This document shows, in pieces, positions 16,513 through 26,405 of a stretch of 64,000 nt of DNA. Each line of letters opens with the position of its first letter. Position 1 is the stretch's first letter. Position numbers and translations under genes: made by a program. The stretch comes from Tepidanaerobacter acetatoxydans Re1 (GTDB taxonomy: Bacteria; Bacillota; Thermosediminibacteria; Thermosediminibacterales; Tepidanaerobacteraceae). The notes below the pieces were generated by a model that was not told the DNA's origin, searched no databases, and was given only the letters and a program-made list of their open reading frames with translations. Location: NCBI RefSeq assembly GCF_000328765.2, contig NC_019954.2, positions 872,501 to 936,500 on the forward strand, written 5' to 3'.

Positions 16513-18000
16513 GTTGGGAATTTTATTTAATTCTTCATCGGTTAAAGGTTCAATATCATCTTCAGATACCATTTCATAATAAAAATATTTAAAGATTCTT
16601 GAAGAACTGCCATGCTCATCTGAAATCTGCTCTCCGGTTCCGATAAGGTATATGACTTTTTCCTTCGGATCGGTTTGAAATATGCGTGCGTGAATTTTTT
16701 CATCTATGATGATATCATGCGTATCGATCAAATTTCCATCTATGTCAAACTTTTTCAAGCCATCATCGGACCCGACGTAAATATAATCTCCATCCACTAA
16801 TATATTATCCTCACTCTTACGTGCCAATACTTCCATTGACATATTAACAGATCTGCCTTTTATAATATTTCCTTCATAATCAATAATAAATAAAAAGTAT
16901 GGAGACAATAAATTTTCCTCTTTTACATAGGTACTGCATATTGCTATTAGCCGTTTATGTGACGGATCCGGTTTAACTAATTCTATATTCACCTCGTTAG
17001 GTATTTCCAATATGCTTTTTTCGTTCCCGTTTGAATCCAGGAGTATTATAGAACCACCTATTATCGTATTTATCTTATCAAAGGGAGGATCCGGAGCGTT
17101 GGGATCAGCAGAGAACCATATATCACTTTGCTTGGGATCATTGGCTGCCAGTATGATATTGTTGAATCTATCTTTGGTTATATAAGAAACATATTTAAAC
17201 TTTGGATTTATATACTCCCATTTAATTTCCCCGGTGAGGGCATCTATCCCATATACTGGGTTATATTCGGTAAAGCTGCTGACCGCTATTATGAGACCTT
17301 CATCGTTTGAAATGCAGATTTCCGTCACCGGTTGGTTAGTGTTTGTTACTTTATTTTCTCCGATCAATACATTCCATATTATGTCGCCTTTTTCATTAAC
17401 ACAATAAACTTTTCCATCCTGACCGCCAAAATATGCAAAACTGTTTTTGGTAAAAACAAATTTCGGAACGGTCATTATAAAGTTTTCATTGTATTCGAAA
17501 GGAATAGTATACTCTAATTTGCCATTGGGATTTATTATCAAAACCTTAGAATTACCAAAATCATAGGCATATATGTTTCCGTTGGGATGTAATCCCAACT
17601 CAACTATTTCCACGGAATTTAGTCCCATGTCAAAAAACTTATATTCGCCGGCGACTTCTCCGCTTGAAGCATGGATGGCAGTTAAACCTTCTTCAAAATT
17701 TGTGGTATAGAGAATGTTCTTTTCGGAGTCTAATGCTATATTTGAATGCTGAGCAAGAGTGCGATGTATGTCCAATTCAGGAGGAAATACCCATTCAATT
17801 GATTTTGACAGATTTTGAGATTTTATTCTATCGGAATTATCATTTGTGGTATTTTTTGCACCGATTTCATTCGAGTGGCTTTTGTTATCATATGTAATCG
17901 GTAATGGGTTATCTTCTTTTATTTCGGCATTTTTGCATCCACTGATAAATAAAGATAACGCTATTAGCATTGTTACCAATAATATACATGCTTTTTTCAA
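16510..18000 (-). CDS. Lipoprotein with PQQ-like beta-propeller repeats
   Basis: About 496 residues. The lipobox LFISGC at residues 17-22 marks a membrane-anchored extracytoplasmic lipoprotein. Residues 70-480 carry repeated blades of the type 'GxIxWxxxxG' (such as GDIIWNVLIGENKV and GEIKWEYINPKF), indicating a beta-propeller related to PQQ-binding or BamB repeats. The final 17 residues (EDDIEPLTDEELNKIP) are nearly identical to an internal peptide of the C39-like protein upstream, through a 53-bp DNA duplication, so the original 3' end may have been replaced. The function is unknown; binding or scaffolding at the cell surface is an inference. Confidence 0.7.
   Translation of the reverse strand: MKKACILLVTMLIALSLFISGCKNAEIKEDNPLPITYDNKSHSNEIGAKNTTNDNSDRIKSQNLSKSIEWVFPPELDIHRTLAQHSNIALDSEKNILYTTNFEEGLTAIHASSGEVAGEYKFFDMGLNSVEIVELGLHPNGNIYAYDFGNSKVLIINPNGKLEYTIPFEYNENFIMTVPKFVFTKNSFAYFGGQDGKVYCVNEKGDIIWNVLIGENKVTNTNQPVTEICISNDEGLIIAVSSFTEYNPVYGIDALTGEIKWEYINPKFKYVSYITKDRFNNIILAANDPKQSDIWFSADPNAPDPPFDKINTIIGGSIILLDSNGNEKSILEIPNEVNIELVKPDPSHKRLIAICSTYVKEENLLSPYFLFIIDYEGNIIKGRSVNMSMEVLARKSEDNILVDGDYIYVGSDDGLKKFDIDGNLIDTHDIIIDEKIHARIFQTDPKEKVIYLIGTGEQISDEHGSSSRIFKYFYYEMVSEDDIEPLTDEELNKIPN
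16517..16569. repeat. 53-bp duplication, copy 1 (second copy 18232-18284)
   Basis: About 48 of 53 bases match 18232-18284. It encodes the peptide IEPLTDEELNKIP on the minus strand in two otherwise unrelated exported proteins. Confidence 0.8.
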
Positions 18001-18039
18001 ACGAAATCCTCCTATAAATTATATATTATATAGTAAAGA

Positions 18040-18066
18040 TTGTCTCTCATCTCAGAGGAGAGACAA
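18040..18066. terminator. Hairpin between the C39-like and lipoprotein genes
   Basis: TTGTCTCTC (18040-18048) pairs perfectly with GAGAGACAA (18058-18066). On the minus strand it follows the C39-like gene and is followed by an AT-rich tail, so it can act as a terminator. Confidence 0.6.
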
Positions 18067-18080
18067 TTCATGGATGATTG

Positions 18081-18848
18081 TTAATACACTACTATTCGAC
18101 TAATGTCTTCAAGTTCAGCGTCTTTAAGATTATCAGTGAAATTAATATTTTTCCCATTTTTCATTCCGGGATCATGAATATGGAAATATTTATCATAGCT
18201 GTTGGAACTAACACTATATTTGTTATTTTTAGGAATTTTGTTTAATTCTTCATCGGTTAAAGGTTCGATTTCATCTTCCGAGACTGTTTCATCATTAGAG
18301 AGTTTGTTATAAATATTTTGACTATGTATGCTTTCTGTACCTGGATGACCATGAACATTAGACTTGGTGAAGATTATAAAATGGCCCGGAATATTTGCTA
18401 TGGGATATGAACCATCATCAAGATAATCATCTAGCACTGCGGCGATATAATAATCTTCTTTGTTGCTAAGAGATTCTATTTTGGGTAGAGCGTTATCAAA
18501 TTTATTTGCAATGGTGTTCCAATTTGCATTATAACTATCACCATTTGCTCTATATGCTACGTATGGATCCGCTCTAGAATACTTTGTAACACCTGAATCA
18601 CCAGCCCTTTCGTCAAAGATTTTAGCCGATTTAGGATAAAGAGCCATTGCTGCACAACTTATGGCACAACCTTTTGATTTAATTTTTCTTAATGTATCGT
18701 TTGGAACACCTTCTCCCCAATAGCCACCTTCATAATCTCCCGCTGCTTGACAATAAAATCTTGGTGCAGCATTTACTACAGTTGTAAGGCTAGTGAAAAC
18801 AAAAATAAGCGAAAATGCAACTTTTAAGTAAAAATAAAATCTTTTCAT
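18081..18848 (-). CDS. Exported C39-like (papain-fold) peptidase-like protein
   Basis: About 255 residues. A signal peptide (residues 1-27, ending VVNA) precedes a papain-like fold. KSKGCAISCAAMALYPKSA near residue 60 holds the candidate nucleophile Cys. GHFIIFTKSN near 165 holds the His, and HIHDPGMKNG near 228 holds the Asp/Asn. This pattern matches C39-like peptidase-like secreted proteins. The peptide EDEIEPLTDEELNKIPK is inserted between the His and Asp motifs and is shared with the lipoprotein downstream. The catalytic role is inferred. It is near, but probably not in an operon with, the propeller lipoprotein. Confidence 0.65.
   Translation of the reverse strand: MKRFYFYLKVAFSLIFVFTSLTTVVNAAPRFYCQAAGDYEGGYWGEGVPNDTLRKIKSKGCAISCAAMALYPKSAKIFDERAGDSGVTKYSRADPYVAYRANGDSYNANWNTIANKFDNALPKIESLSNKEDYYIAAVLDDYLDDGSYPIANIPGHFIIFTKSNVHGHPGTESIHSQNIYNKLSNDETVSEDEIEPLTDEELNKIPKNNKYSVSSNSYDKYFHIHDPGMKNGKNINFTDNLKDAELEDISRIVVY
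18232..18284. repeat. 53-bp duplication, copy 2
   Basis: Partner of 16517-16569. Here it is internal to the C39-like gene. Confidence 0.8.
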
Positions 18849-19062
18849 TAAGAAAAACCTCCTTTAAATTAAAATTTAACTTAACATGTTGTATCTACTT
18901 GATATAAAGAATCCTATAATATTTCAATTACAGTCCAATTGAACTCACCCCTTTTTCATGGATTTTCCTTAATATAAAGGAATTTGAGAGCCCAAATCTA
19001 GCCCGTTTTAAAAAAGTTAAATTATTTGTTGATGTTCACATTCGGTCTTCTTCGTGCATTAT

Positions 19063-19299
19063 CTAAAAATGCCCGTAATCATATGTATTGTTTATAGTTT
19101 CCTTAAGTTCCCCATCGCTGTAGACATAAAATTTAGTCTTAAGCCTATAGTCGTATCCTTTTTTTACGTAATAGCTGCCGGAAACAGAGACTGTAGAGGC
19201 ATTTGCTATTTTAAACATAGATGCCTTATAATTCTTGTAAAGCAGTTCAAATTTGCTGCTGTCAGCATTGCTGCCGCACATTGTCAAATATATGAGCAT
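19063..19299 (-). pseudogene. C-terminal fragment of a small secreted protein
   Basis: The 78-residue frame has no signal peptide. Its C-terminal 45 residues (SGSYYVKKGYDYRLKTKFYV followed by SDGELKETINN) resemble the end of short secreted beta-sandwich proteins of Firmicutes (DUF6147-like, weak call). The last third is the 98-bp duplicated segment, whose other copy is fused to a C39-like fragment at 15.8 kb. It is most likely a remnant. Confidence 0.45.
19107..19204. repeat. 98-bp direct duplication, copy 2
   Basis: Partner of 15840-15937 at about 96 percent identity by eye. This copy keeps the reading frame into a natural-looking stop. Confidence 0.9.
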
Positions 19300-19858
19300 A
19301 TATACCAGTCCTCAATCATGCAGGTGAATCTAATATATTTTCGGACAATTAACTCTTGTTTTATTGTATCATCTGCATATGGTTTACTCAATGAAATTTC
19401 CATATGAGTTTTCAAAAAAATATTTACTGTTGATAGAAAAGGCCACGGCAAACGCATGTGAAACAAGATATTACCTATGTAGCATAGAACCTGATGCCAC
19501 AAAATTTGCAGTAAACATTCTTAAACTGGAAAAGTCAAAAAAGAGAAGAAGTTTGAAGGCTAAACGTTTTAAAGCATCAGGGAGTTTAAGTTACCTTGAA
19601 AAAGTATTGTCTTGTACCAGTGTTGATTAAATTTGGAGCACCACAAACATACTGCATCTCTAATACTTTTTGCCGCAATGGCATTTTTTTAAAAATCCTT
19701 TTAGGATTGTTATGTTAGGATATTTTTTCATGCGTTTGCCGTGTGTAAAAAGGCAGTATAAGATGACACAAACAATAAAATGTAATATAATTAATACTAT
19801 GATTCAACTATAAAAAGTCAATTTTGACCTATGCTTTTAAGCAGATTGAGGTGGTAGT
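19300..19858. other. Gene-poor stretch upstream of secA
   Basis: No convincing gene. An open frame from ATG 19391 to 19630 (plus strand, 79 codons, Lys-rich and helical) has no ribosome site and I do not recognise it. The last 100 bases are AT-rich and contain the secA ribosome site GAGGTGG. No hairpin terminator was seen. Confidence 0.4.
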
Positions 19859-22369
19859 ATGTTAAATATACTTAATAAAATATTAGGTAACGGCAATGAA
19901 AAGGAAATCAAAAAACTTCAAAAAACGGTTGACGTGATTAATGCTTTGGAACCTTCCATCGAAAAGCTTTCCGACAGTGAACTTCGCAGTAAAACCGATG
20001 AGTTTAAAGAACGGCTTTCCAAAGGGGAAACCCTGGATGACATTTTGCCGGAGGCATTTGCTGTGGTAAGAGAAGCATCCAAGAGAACGCTGAATATGAG
20101 GCCTTTTGACGTCCAGATTATGGGCGGCATTGTCCTCCATCAAGGTCGCATAGCCGAGATGAAGACAGGTGAAGGCAAAACATTAGTTGCTACAATGCCG
20201 GTGTATCTAAACGCTCTTACCGGGCAAGGCGTCCATATAGTTACAGTTAACGATTATCTGGCAAAAAGAGACAGTGAATGGATGGGCAAGATATATAATT
20301 TTTTAGGGCTTGAGGTGGGCCTGATAGTTCATGATTTGGATTTTGAGGAGCGTAAAAAAGCCTATAATGCTGACATAACTTACGGTACCAACAATGAATT
20401 CGGCTTTGACTATCTGAGAGATAATATGGTACTCTACAAAGAGCATATGGTTCAACGACCTTTAAACTATGCCATCGTTGATGAAGTTGACAGTATACTC
20501 ATTGACGAGGCTCGAACTCCGCTTATAATTTCAGGGCAGGCCGAAGAGTCTACGGATATATATTATAAATTTGCCCGATTTGTTCCCCGACTTGTGCCAG
20601 ATGAAGATTATACGGTGGACGAAAAAGCTCACAGCGTCATGCCGACGGAAAAGGGAATCAAAAAAGCTGAAAGTTTTCTAGGTGTTGAAAACCTGTATGA
20701 CGAAGAAAATATGGAATTATTACATCATCTACAACAAGCCTTGAAGGCACATGCGCTAATGAAATTAGACAGGGATTATGTTGTAAAAGACGGACAGGTA
20801 ATAATCGTTGACGAATTCACAGGCAGACTTATGTTCGGCCGAAGATACAGCGATGGTTTGCACCAAGCCATTGAAGCAAAGGAAGGCGTCAAAGTAGAAA
20901 ACGAGAGCAAGACATTAGCAACCATAACATTTCAGAATTATTTCCGCATGTATAAGAAACTTGCAGGCATGACAGGTACTGCAGCTACGGAGGAGGAAGA
21001 ATTCCGCGGGATTTACGGCCTTGACGTAGTAGTTATACCTACGAATAAACCTATGATAAGAACAGATTATCCTGATGCTGTCTATAAGACTGAAAAAGGT
21101 AAATTCAATGCTGTAGTGGAAGAAATTCAAGAGTGCCATCGAAAAGGGCGCCCGGTGCTTGTAGGCACAATTTCCATTGAGAAATCCGAACTTTTAAGCA
21201 GCATGCTGAAACGCAAAGGAATCCCACATCAGGTATTAAATGCCAAGTATCATGAAAAGGAAGCGCAAATAATAGCACAGGCAGGGCAAAAGGGTGCTGT
21301 GACTATTGCGACCAATATGGCCGGCAGAGGTACCGATATAGTATTGGGAGAAGGAGTGGCCGAGCTGGGAGGCCTTCACATAATAGGCACCGAAAGACAT
21401 GAATCCCGCAGAATTGATAACCAGCTTAGGGGTCGTTCGGGACGACAGGGAGATCCGGGTTCTTCAAGGTTTTATATATCTCTGGAAGATGATTTAATGC
21501 GGCTTTTCGGAGCAGATAATATAAAAGGCATAATGGATAAGTTAGGCTTAGAAGAGGATCAGCCTATTGAACATCCGCTTATAACAAAGTCTATCGAGAG
21601 TGCTCAAAAGAAGGTTGAAGCCCACAACTTTGATATAAGAAAACATGTTTTAGAATATGATGATGTGATGAATACCCAGCGTGAAGTCATATATTCCCAG
21701 AGGCGGCATGTGCTTGAAAGTGAAAACCTAAAAGACAGTATAATGGAAATGATTGCCCAAGTTGTAGGCCGATTGATGGATATATATGCTTCAAAGGAAA
21801 TTCATCCTGAGGAGTGGGATATAAGCGGTCTTTCAGAGTATTTGAAGGATATATTTCAAATAAGCTGCGACATTGATGAGAGTAAACTTGAGGATATATC
21901 GAGGGAGGATATTTGCAGGATACTCACCGAAAAGGCTCAAGCTGCTTATGAGAAAAAGGAAGCTGAGCTCGGCAGTGATAACATGCGTGAACTGGAACGG
22001 TATATTATGCTCAAGACCGTTGACCAGAAATGGATGGATCATATTGATGCTATGGATCAGTTGCGAGAAGGCATAGGCCTTAGAGCATACGGTCAAAGAG
22101 ATCCGGTGATAGAGTATAAATTCGAAGGTTATGAGATGTTTCAGGACATGATAAAAAATATACAGGAAGATACCTTGAGATATCTTTTCCGAGTTCGGAT
22201 AAAGGCAGCTCCGGAAAGACAGGAAAAGACTTACAATATGTCCTATTCTCATAGTGAAACCGGAGAAAAATCTCAACCGATAAGAAAACAAAAGAAAATA
22301 GGCCGTAATGATCCTTGCCCCTGCGGCAGCGGCAAGAAATATAAAAAATGCTGCGGCAGAACGGTTTAA
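19859..22369 (+). CDS. secA: Preprotein translocase ATPase SecA
   Basis: Motor ATPase of the Sec translocon, about 836 residues, the standard Firmicutes length. Walker [12 protein letters not shown] lies near residue 100, [14 protein letters not shown] near 208, and the motif VI region [18 protein letters not shown] near 520. The C-terminus is the SecB/ribosome-binding zinc finger [20 protein letters not shown] 19859 follows GAGGTGGTAGT. prfB follows after 35 bases, the conserved secA-prfB order of Firmicutes, which suggests one transcript. Confidence 0.98.
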   Translation: MLNILNKILGNGNEKEIKKLQKTVDVINALEPSIEKLSDSELRSKTDEFKERLSKGETLDDILPEAFAVVREASKRTLNMRPFDVQIMGGIVLHQGRIAEMKTGEGKTLVATMPVYLNALTGQGVHIVTVNDYLAKRDSEWMGKIYNFLGLEVGLIVHDLDFEERKKAYNADITYGTNNEFGFDYLRDNMVLYKEHMVQRPLNYAIVDEVDSILIDEARTPLIISGQAEESTDIYYKFARFVPRLVPDEDYTVDEKAHSVMPTEKGIKKAESFLGVENLYDEENMELLHHLQQALKAHALMKLDRDYVVKDGQVIIVDEFTGRLMFGRRYSDGLHQAIEAKEGVKVENESKTLATITFQNYFRMYKKLAGMTGTAATEEEEFRGIYGLDVVVIPTNKPMIRTDYPDAVYKTEKGKFNAVVEEIQECHRKGRPVLVGTISIEKSELLSSMLKRKGIPHQVLNAKYHEKEAQIIAQAGQKGAVTIATNMAGRGTDIVLGEGVAELGGLHIIGTERHESRRIDNQLRGRSGRQGDPGSSRFYISLEDDLMRLFGADNIKGIMDKLGLEEDQPIEHPLITKSIESAQKKVEAHNFDIRKHVLEYDDVMNTQREVIYSQRRHVLESENLKDSIMEMIAQVVGRLMDIYASKEIHPEEWDISGLSEYLKDIFQISCDIDESKLEDISREDICRILTEKAQAAYEKKEAELGSDNMRELERYIMLKTVDQKWMDHIDAMDQLREGIGLRAYGQRDPVIEYKFEGYEMFQDMIKNIQEDTLRYLFRVRIKAAPERQEKTYNMSYSHSETGEKSQPIRKQKKIGRNDPCPCGSGKKYKKCCGRTV

Positions 22370-22404
22370 AAGGAAAACAGATATTTAAGAAATGAGGGAT
22401 AAAC

Positions 22405-23503
22405 ATGCTTGATGAATATAGAATTGAGATAGAGGCGGCAAAGCCTGTTTTAACTGAACTGAGGGATTCACTTTGAAATCGATAAAATCAAATTTGAGAT
22501 AAATCAGTTAGAACAGAAGACATTTGCTGCAGATTTTTGGAACGATCAAGAATTGGCTCAGAAAACCTTGCAGCGGTTAAATGACCTCAAGGAAAAATTT
22601 GATAATTTCACATTACTTGAAAAAAAATATGATGATCTTTTGACCCTAATCGAGCTATGCACCGAAACCGATGATGAAGAACTTCGAACGGAACTGCTTA
22701 ATGAAATGAAGGACTTTAAAAAGCAGTTAGAAAAAATGAAATTACAAACCCTTCTTTCAGGCAAATATGATGGTAGAAATGCTATTCTTACTCTTCATGC
22801 GGGTGCGGGAGGTACCGAAGCCCAGGATTGGGTGAGTATGCTGCTTCGCATGTATACCCGGTGGGCTGAAGATAAGGGGTATAAGGTAAGCATACTTGAT
22901 ATGCTGCCGGGTGATGAAGCCGGAATAAAAAGTGCCGCCGTTTTAGTGGAGGGACCAAATGCTTACGGGTATTTAAAGTCGGAAAAGGGAGTGCACCGTT
23001 TAGTCAGGATTTCCCCATTTGATGCTGCTGGCAGGCGCCACACATCTTTTGCGTCGGTAGATGTTATGCCTGAAATTGATGATGATATTGAAATAGACAT
23101 TAAACCTGAAGACCTTAAAATAGATACTTTCCGATCAGGAGGAGCAGGAGGGCAGCATGTAAATAAAACCGAGTCGGCAGTCCGCATAACTCATATTCCA
23201 ACCGGAACAGTAGTATCGTGCCAAAATGAGCGATCACAGCAAAGCAACCGCAATACGGCAATGAAGATTTTGAGGGCGAAACTCTTTGACATTTATCAGG
23301 AAGAACAGCAAAAAGAACTTGATAAAATAAGGGGCAGCCAGAAAGAGATAGCATGGGGAAGTCAAATACGGTCATATATTTTTCATCCGTACAGCCTCGT
23401 CAAAGACCACAGAACCGATGTAGAAGTAGGCAATGTTCAAGCCGTAATGGACGGAGAACTGGATGAGTTTATAAACGCATATTTAAAATCAATAGCAAGG
23501 TAG
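22405..23503 (+). CDS. prfB: Peptide chain release factor 2, with programmed +1 frameshift
   Basis: The gene starts at ATG 22405 and meets TGA at codon 24 (22474-22476). A +1 slip on CTT continues in the next frame as EIDKIKFEINQLEQ and then the full RF2 body to 23503, as in most bacteria, where RF2 regulates itself by reading its own UGA. The GGQ catalytic motif is in RSGGAGGQHVNKTESAVR near residue 245, and the UGA-recognition region precedes it. It is the second gene after secA. The slippery site is CTT TGA A, with a shorter Shine-Dalgarno-like AGGG than usual. The part after the slip must not be annotated as a separate truncated gene. Confidence 0.96.
22461..22477 (+). promoter_or_regulatory. 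prfB +1 recoding site
   Basis: GAGGGATTCACTTTGAA: slippery CTT directly before TGA, with AGGG five bases upstream of CTT. The canonical site has AGGGGG three bases upstream and C after the stop, so this is a weak variant. Confidence 0.85.
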
Positions 23504-23520
23504 ATATACGCTTGTTTATC

Positions 23521-23567
23521 AGGGAGTATCACAGCTGCTTTAAAATAGCTGCGATACTCCCTAATTT
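23521..23567 (+). terminator. Intrinsic terminator after prfB
   Basis: AGGGAGTATC (23521-23530) pairs with GATACTCCCT (23553-23562), with an inner AGCTGC/GCAGCT stem, followed by AATTTTAATT. Confidence 0.75.
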
Positions 23568-23795
23568 TAATTGACAAGTAAAACCTATGCGTATAATATA
23601 AAACAGAGGCTAAAACCAAATTGATGTTTACCTTGAAAGTTTATTGTAGTAAAAATATTGGGCATTATATATGATATGATTGATAGTAATAGTCAAAATC
23701 AGGGTATATAATTTCTGTTAATGCAGGCAAAATTTTGGTATCATAAACATAATCATTAAAAGAGAATTAATTTTAAAAAGCAGGTGTTCTATTTT

Positions 23796-24539
23796 ATGGA
23801 AGTGTTAAACATTACATTAAAAGGAACTTTAGCTGGTGTATTTGGAACGGGTTTGGGCGGATTGCTGATTGTTTTACTCGGAAAGCCTAGAAAAACAGTT
23901 TTAAGCTCTGTTATTGCTTTATCCGGCGGGATAATGCTGTCAGTGGTGTTTTCTGATTTACTTCCTGAAGCCATTAAAATGGGAGGCCCTTTTTCCGCCT
24001 TCATAGGTTTATTGATGGGTGTTGTATTTCTTTTGCTTTTGGATTTATACTTACCTCACTGCCACTTTCAAAGCGGAACAGATGGCGACTGTAAACAGGC
24101 TCGCTATATGCGCGCAAGCATTCTCATAGGTTTAGGTATAGCGATGCACAACTTTCCTGAGGGTTTAGCCATAGGAGCAGGATATGCTGCATCAGAGGAG
24201 TTGGGTTTATCATTGACGTTTATTATAGGCTTACAAAACGTACCGGAAGGTATGGCTATGGCAGGGCCTATGAAGGCCGGATTTTTGAGTAATCTCAGCA
24301 TTTTACTGTGGACTGCATTAGCAGGTGTTCCTATGGGAATAGGAGCATTTTGCGGTGCCCTAGCAGGAGGAGTATCAAGCTTGATTCTATCTCTGTCTCT
24401 AGGCTTTGCGGCCGGGGCAATGCTTTATGTAGTTTTTGACGAGCTTCTGCCGGAAGCTGATGAATTATCCAAGGGGCATTCAGCTACATTCGGAGCTATT
24501 TTAGGTATAATTATAGGTCTTATGGTTTCACTGTTTTAA
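23796..24539 (+). CDS. ZIP-family divalent metal transporter (ZupT/GufA-like)
   Basis: About 247 residues, eight predicted membrane helices. Key metal-site motifs are HNFPEGLAIGAG in helix 4 and the following LQNVPEGMAMAGPM in helix 5, both diagnostic of ZIP transporters that import zinc or iron. A short His/Cys-containing loop (LPHCHFQSGTDGDC) lies between helices 3 and 4. ATG 23796 follows GCAGGTG at acceptable spacing; four extra upstream codons in frame lack support. It is monocistronic, with a hairpin downstream. Confidence 0.9.
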   Translation: MEVLNITLKGTLAGVFGTGLGGLLIVLLGKPRKTVLSSVIALSGGIMLSVVFSDLLPEAIKMGGPFSAFIGLLMGVVFLLLLDLYLPHCHFQSGTDGDCKQARYMRASILIGLGIAMHNFPEGLAIGAGYAASEELGLSLTFIIGLQNVPEGMAMAGPMKAGFLSNLSILLWTALAGVPMGIGAFCGALAGGVSSLILSLSLGFAAGAMLYVVFDELLPEADELSKGHSATFGAILGIIIGLMVSLF

Positions 24540-24579
24540 GATATTTTATGCCAAGTTGTATAATGTGATATAAGGCAAT

Positions 24580-24616
24580 GAAAGCGGGCGGTCGTTCGAT
24601 GACTTCTCGCTTTTGT
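24580..24616 (+). terminator. Possible terminator after the ZIP gene
   Basis: AAAGCG...CGCTTTT arms enclose an inner GTC/GAC hairpin, followed by a T-rich stretch. The rest of the 215-base gap to comFC shows nothing clear. Confidence 0.4.
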
Positions 24617-24754
24617 TGTTTGAGAGGGTATTTTTAAAATCAACTAAGAAGGAATCCGACAAAACACTGTAGAATTATAATTACATCTTAGTAAAAACAA
24701 CGCATGCGAGTATTTAAAGTCGAGTTTGCTGTATCTGCGAAATGAGTTGAGTTT

Positions 24755-25471
24755 ATGAGCGAAAAGGAAATCATAACAAATTTTTTTTTAGATATACTGT
24801 TTCCCCAAAAACCTTATTGCCTGCTATGCGGTAATAAACTTGCAAATACTGAGTCGATAATATGTGAAAATTGTAAGAGCAAGATTGAGCCGCTTACCGG
24901 GTCATTATGCGGTAAATGCGGAAAGCCTTTAAAAACCGGGCTTCTTTTCTGCAACGACTGCCAAAACGAGCATCATGCTTTTGTGCAAGCCCGCTCTTAT
25001 GGCCGATATGAAGGGACATTAAAACAATTGATTTATGAGTTTAAATATAATGGAAGGCAAGAACTGGCAGAAATTTTGGGTCAGATGATGTTTAGTCTTT
25101 TAAAGGAACTTTCATGGCCTGATTTTGACTACCTAGTTCCGCTTCCACTTCATGCAGCAAGACAGAGGGAAAGAGGTTTCAATCAAGCATATTTACTGAC
25201 GAAAGTTTTGGCTCGAAAAAGCAAGATACCGGTATTTAATGGCTTAAAAAGAGTAAAACCAACTGAACATCAGACCTTTCTTGATAAATCTTTCCGCAGG
25301 AAAAATCTTGAAGGGGCCTTTAAAGTTGTAAAAAATAATAAAATCCATGATAAGATTGTACTCTTGATAGATGATGTATATACTACAGGTGCTACTACCG
25401 GAGAATGTACCAAAAGCTTGCTTGAAGCCGGAGCCAAAGCTGTTTATGTAATGACTTGTGCGAGAGGATAA
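24755..25471 (+). CDS. comFC: ComF-family phosphoribosyltransferase-like protein
   Basis: About 238 residues. The N-terminal zinc-binding region has paired cysteines (CLLCGNKL, CENCKSK, CGKCGKPL, CNDCQNEH). The C-terminal type I PRTase domain has the PRPP-binding loop VLLIDDVYTTGATTGECTKS near residues 200-220. In B. subtilis ComFC takes part in DNA uptake for transformation. Here it heads the flagellar cluster as in other Firmicutes, where comF precedes yvyF-flgM. The ribosome site is weak. Confidence 0.88.
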   Translation: MSEKEIITNFFLDILFPQKPYCLLCGNKLANTESIICENCKSKIEPLTGSLCGKCGKPLKTGLLFCNDCQNEHHAFVQARSYGRYEGTLKQLIYEFKYNGRQELAEILGQMMFSLLKELSWPDFDYLVPLPLHAARQRERGFNQAYLLTKVLARKSKIPVFNGLKRVKPTEHQTFLDKSFRRKNLEGAFKVVKNNKIHDKIVLLIDDVYTTGATTGECTKSLLEAGAKAVYVMTCARG

Positions 25472-25528
25472 AAGACTAAAGAAAAAATACAAAGATTTCG
25501 AATATATATATAAAGGAGTGAAGCAAAT

Positions 25529-25951
25529 ATGGATCTTAGGAACTGCCCAGAGTGTGGGAAGCTTTTCGTCTATAATCATCGAAACTTATGTCCTGCATGT
25601 TTAAAGAAGGATGAAGAAGGTTTTGATCGTGTGAGAGATTTTCTTTACGACAATCCTCAAGCCACTTTAGAAGAAATATCTGAGGCTACCGGGGTGTCGA
25701 CTAAAAGTATCTTGGAGTATTTAAAAGAAGGCAGATTGATGCTGAGCAGCAAAAATGTCAATATTGTTTTAAGCTGTGAAACCTGTGGAGCGCCAATTTT
25801 ATATGGCAGATTTTGCGAAAAATGTACGGGCAAATTGAAAGGTGGTTTTACATCAGGGCAGCAATCAATATTCGTTGATGAAGATATGAAAGGGAAACTG
25901 CATTTGTCAAAACTGAGAAAAGATAAAAAAGGAGATAAATATAGCAAATAA
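25529..25951 (+). CDS. yvyF: Flagellar operon zinc-ribbon/HTH protein, YvyF-like
   Basis: About 140 residues with four CxxC pairs: CPEC and CPAC at the N-terminus, CETC and CEKC near residue 95. Between them lies a helix-turn-helix-like segment (ATLEEISEATGVSTKSILEY). This is the TIGR03826/YvyF architecture, always found next to flgM. The function is unknown, possibly regulatory. It precedes flgM by 133 bases. Confidence 0.82.
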   Translation: MDLRNCPECGKLFVYNHRNLCPACLKKDEEGFDRVRDFLYDNPQATLEEISEATGVSTKSILEYLKEGRLMLSSKNVNIVLSCETCGAPILYGRFCEKCTGKLKGGFTSGQQSIFVDEDMKGKLHLSKLRKDKKGDKYSK

Positions 25952-26008
25952 AGAGCGAAAAAGGAAGATAAATCCGCACAAGCGATTTATACGCTCGTTT
26001 TATAGACT

Positions 26009-26035
26009 TACATATATATCAAATCTATCCGAAAT
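26009..26035 (+). promoter_or_regulatory. Weak sigma-28-like promoter ahead of flgM
   Basis: TACA, 15 bases, then TCCGAAAT. It matches the TAAA-N15-GCCGATAA consensus at 3 of 4 and 5 of 8 positions. It is located about 50 bases before the flgM start, where a sigma-28 promoter is expected in this operon. Confidence 0.3.
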
Positions 26036-26084
26036 ATATTAATAAGAGCCTAGTTCAAGACTCTTAGAAGGGGGCTTTTTTAAC

Positions 26085-26384
26085 ATGAACATCTCAAAAA
26101 GTCAATTATTAGATGGGGTAATGAGAACCTACCTGAAAAATTCGGAGCAAATCAAAACCAAAGCTGATATAAAATCTAAAGAAATACAAGCTGATGAGTT
26201 GAGTATTTCTGCGGATGTGCAGGAATTTGCCAGGTTAGTTAAACTTGCCTCTAAGGCAGATGATATAAGAATTGAAAAAGTAAAAGAGTTAAAAACCATG
26301 ATAAATGCCGGAACCTACAATATAGATGGTAAATTGGTGGCAGATAAGATTATTGAAGAACATTTTACAGAGAAATTGATTTAA
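26085..26384 (+). CDS. flgM: Anti-sigma-28 factor FlgM
   Basis: About 99 residues, the usual size. Residues 40-95 hold the sigma-28-binding helices (ISADVQEFARLVKLASKADD and KVKELKTMINAGTYNIDG). It holds SigD inactive until the hook is finished and is then exported. It precedes flgN and flgK in the standard late flagellar order. The strong GGGGG ribosome site is 11 bases upstream. Confidence 0.9.
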   Translation: MNISKSQLLDGVMRTYLKNSEQIKTKADIKSKEIQADELSISADVQEFARLVKLASKADDIRIEKVKELKTMINAGTYNIDGKLVADKIIEEHFTEKLI

Positions 26385-26405
26385 GAGGCAATGGGGGCTT
26401 TGGAT

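Noticed and set aside
19391-19630. Small Lys-rich gene before secA
   Set aside because: No ribosome site, no family recognised; probably chance.
22553-23503. Separate truncated release-factor gene
   Set aside because: It is the continuation of prfB after the +1 slip at 22471-22476.
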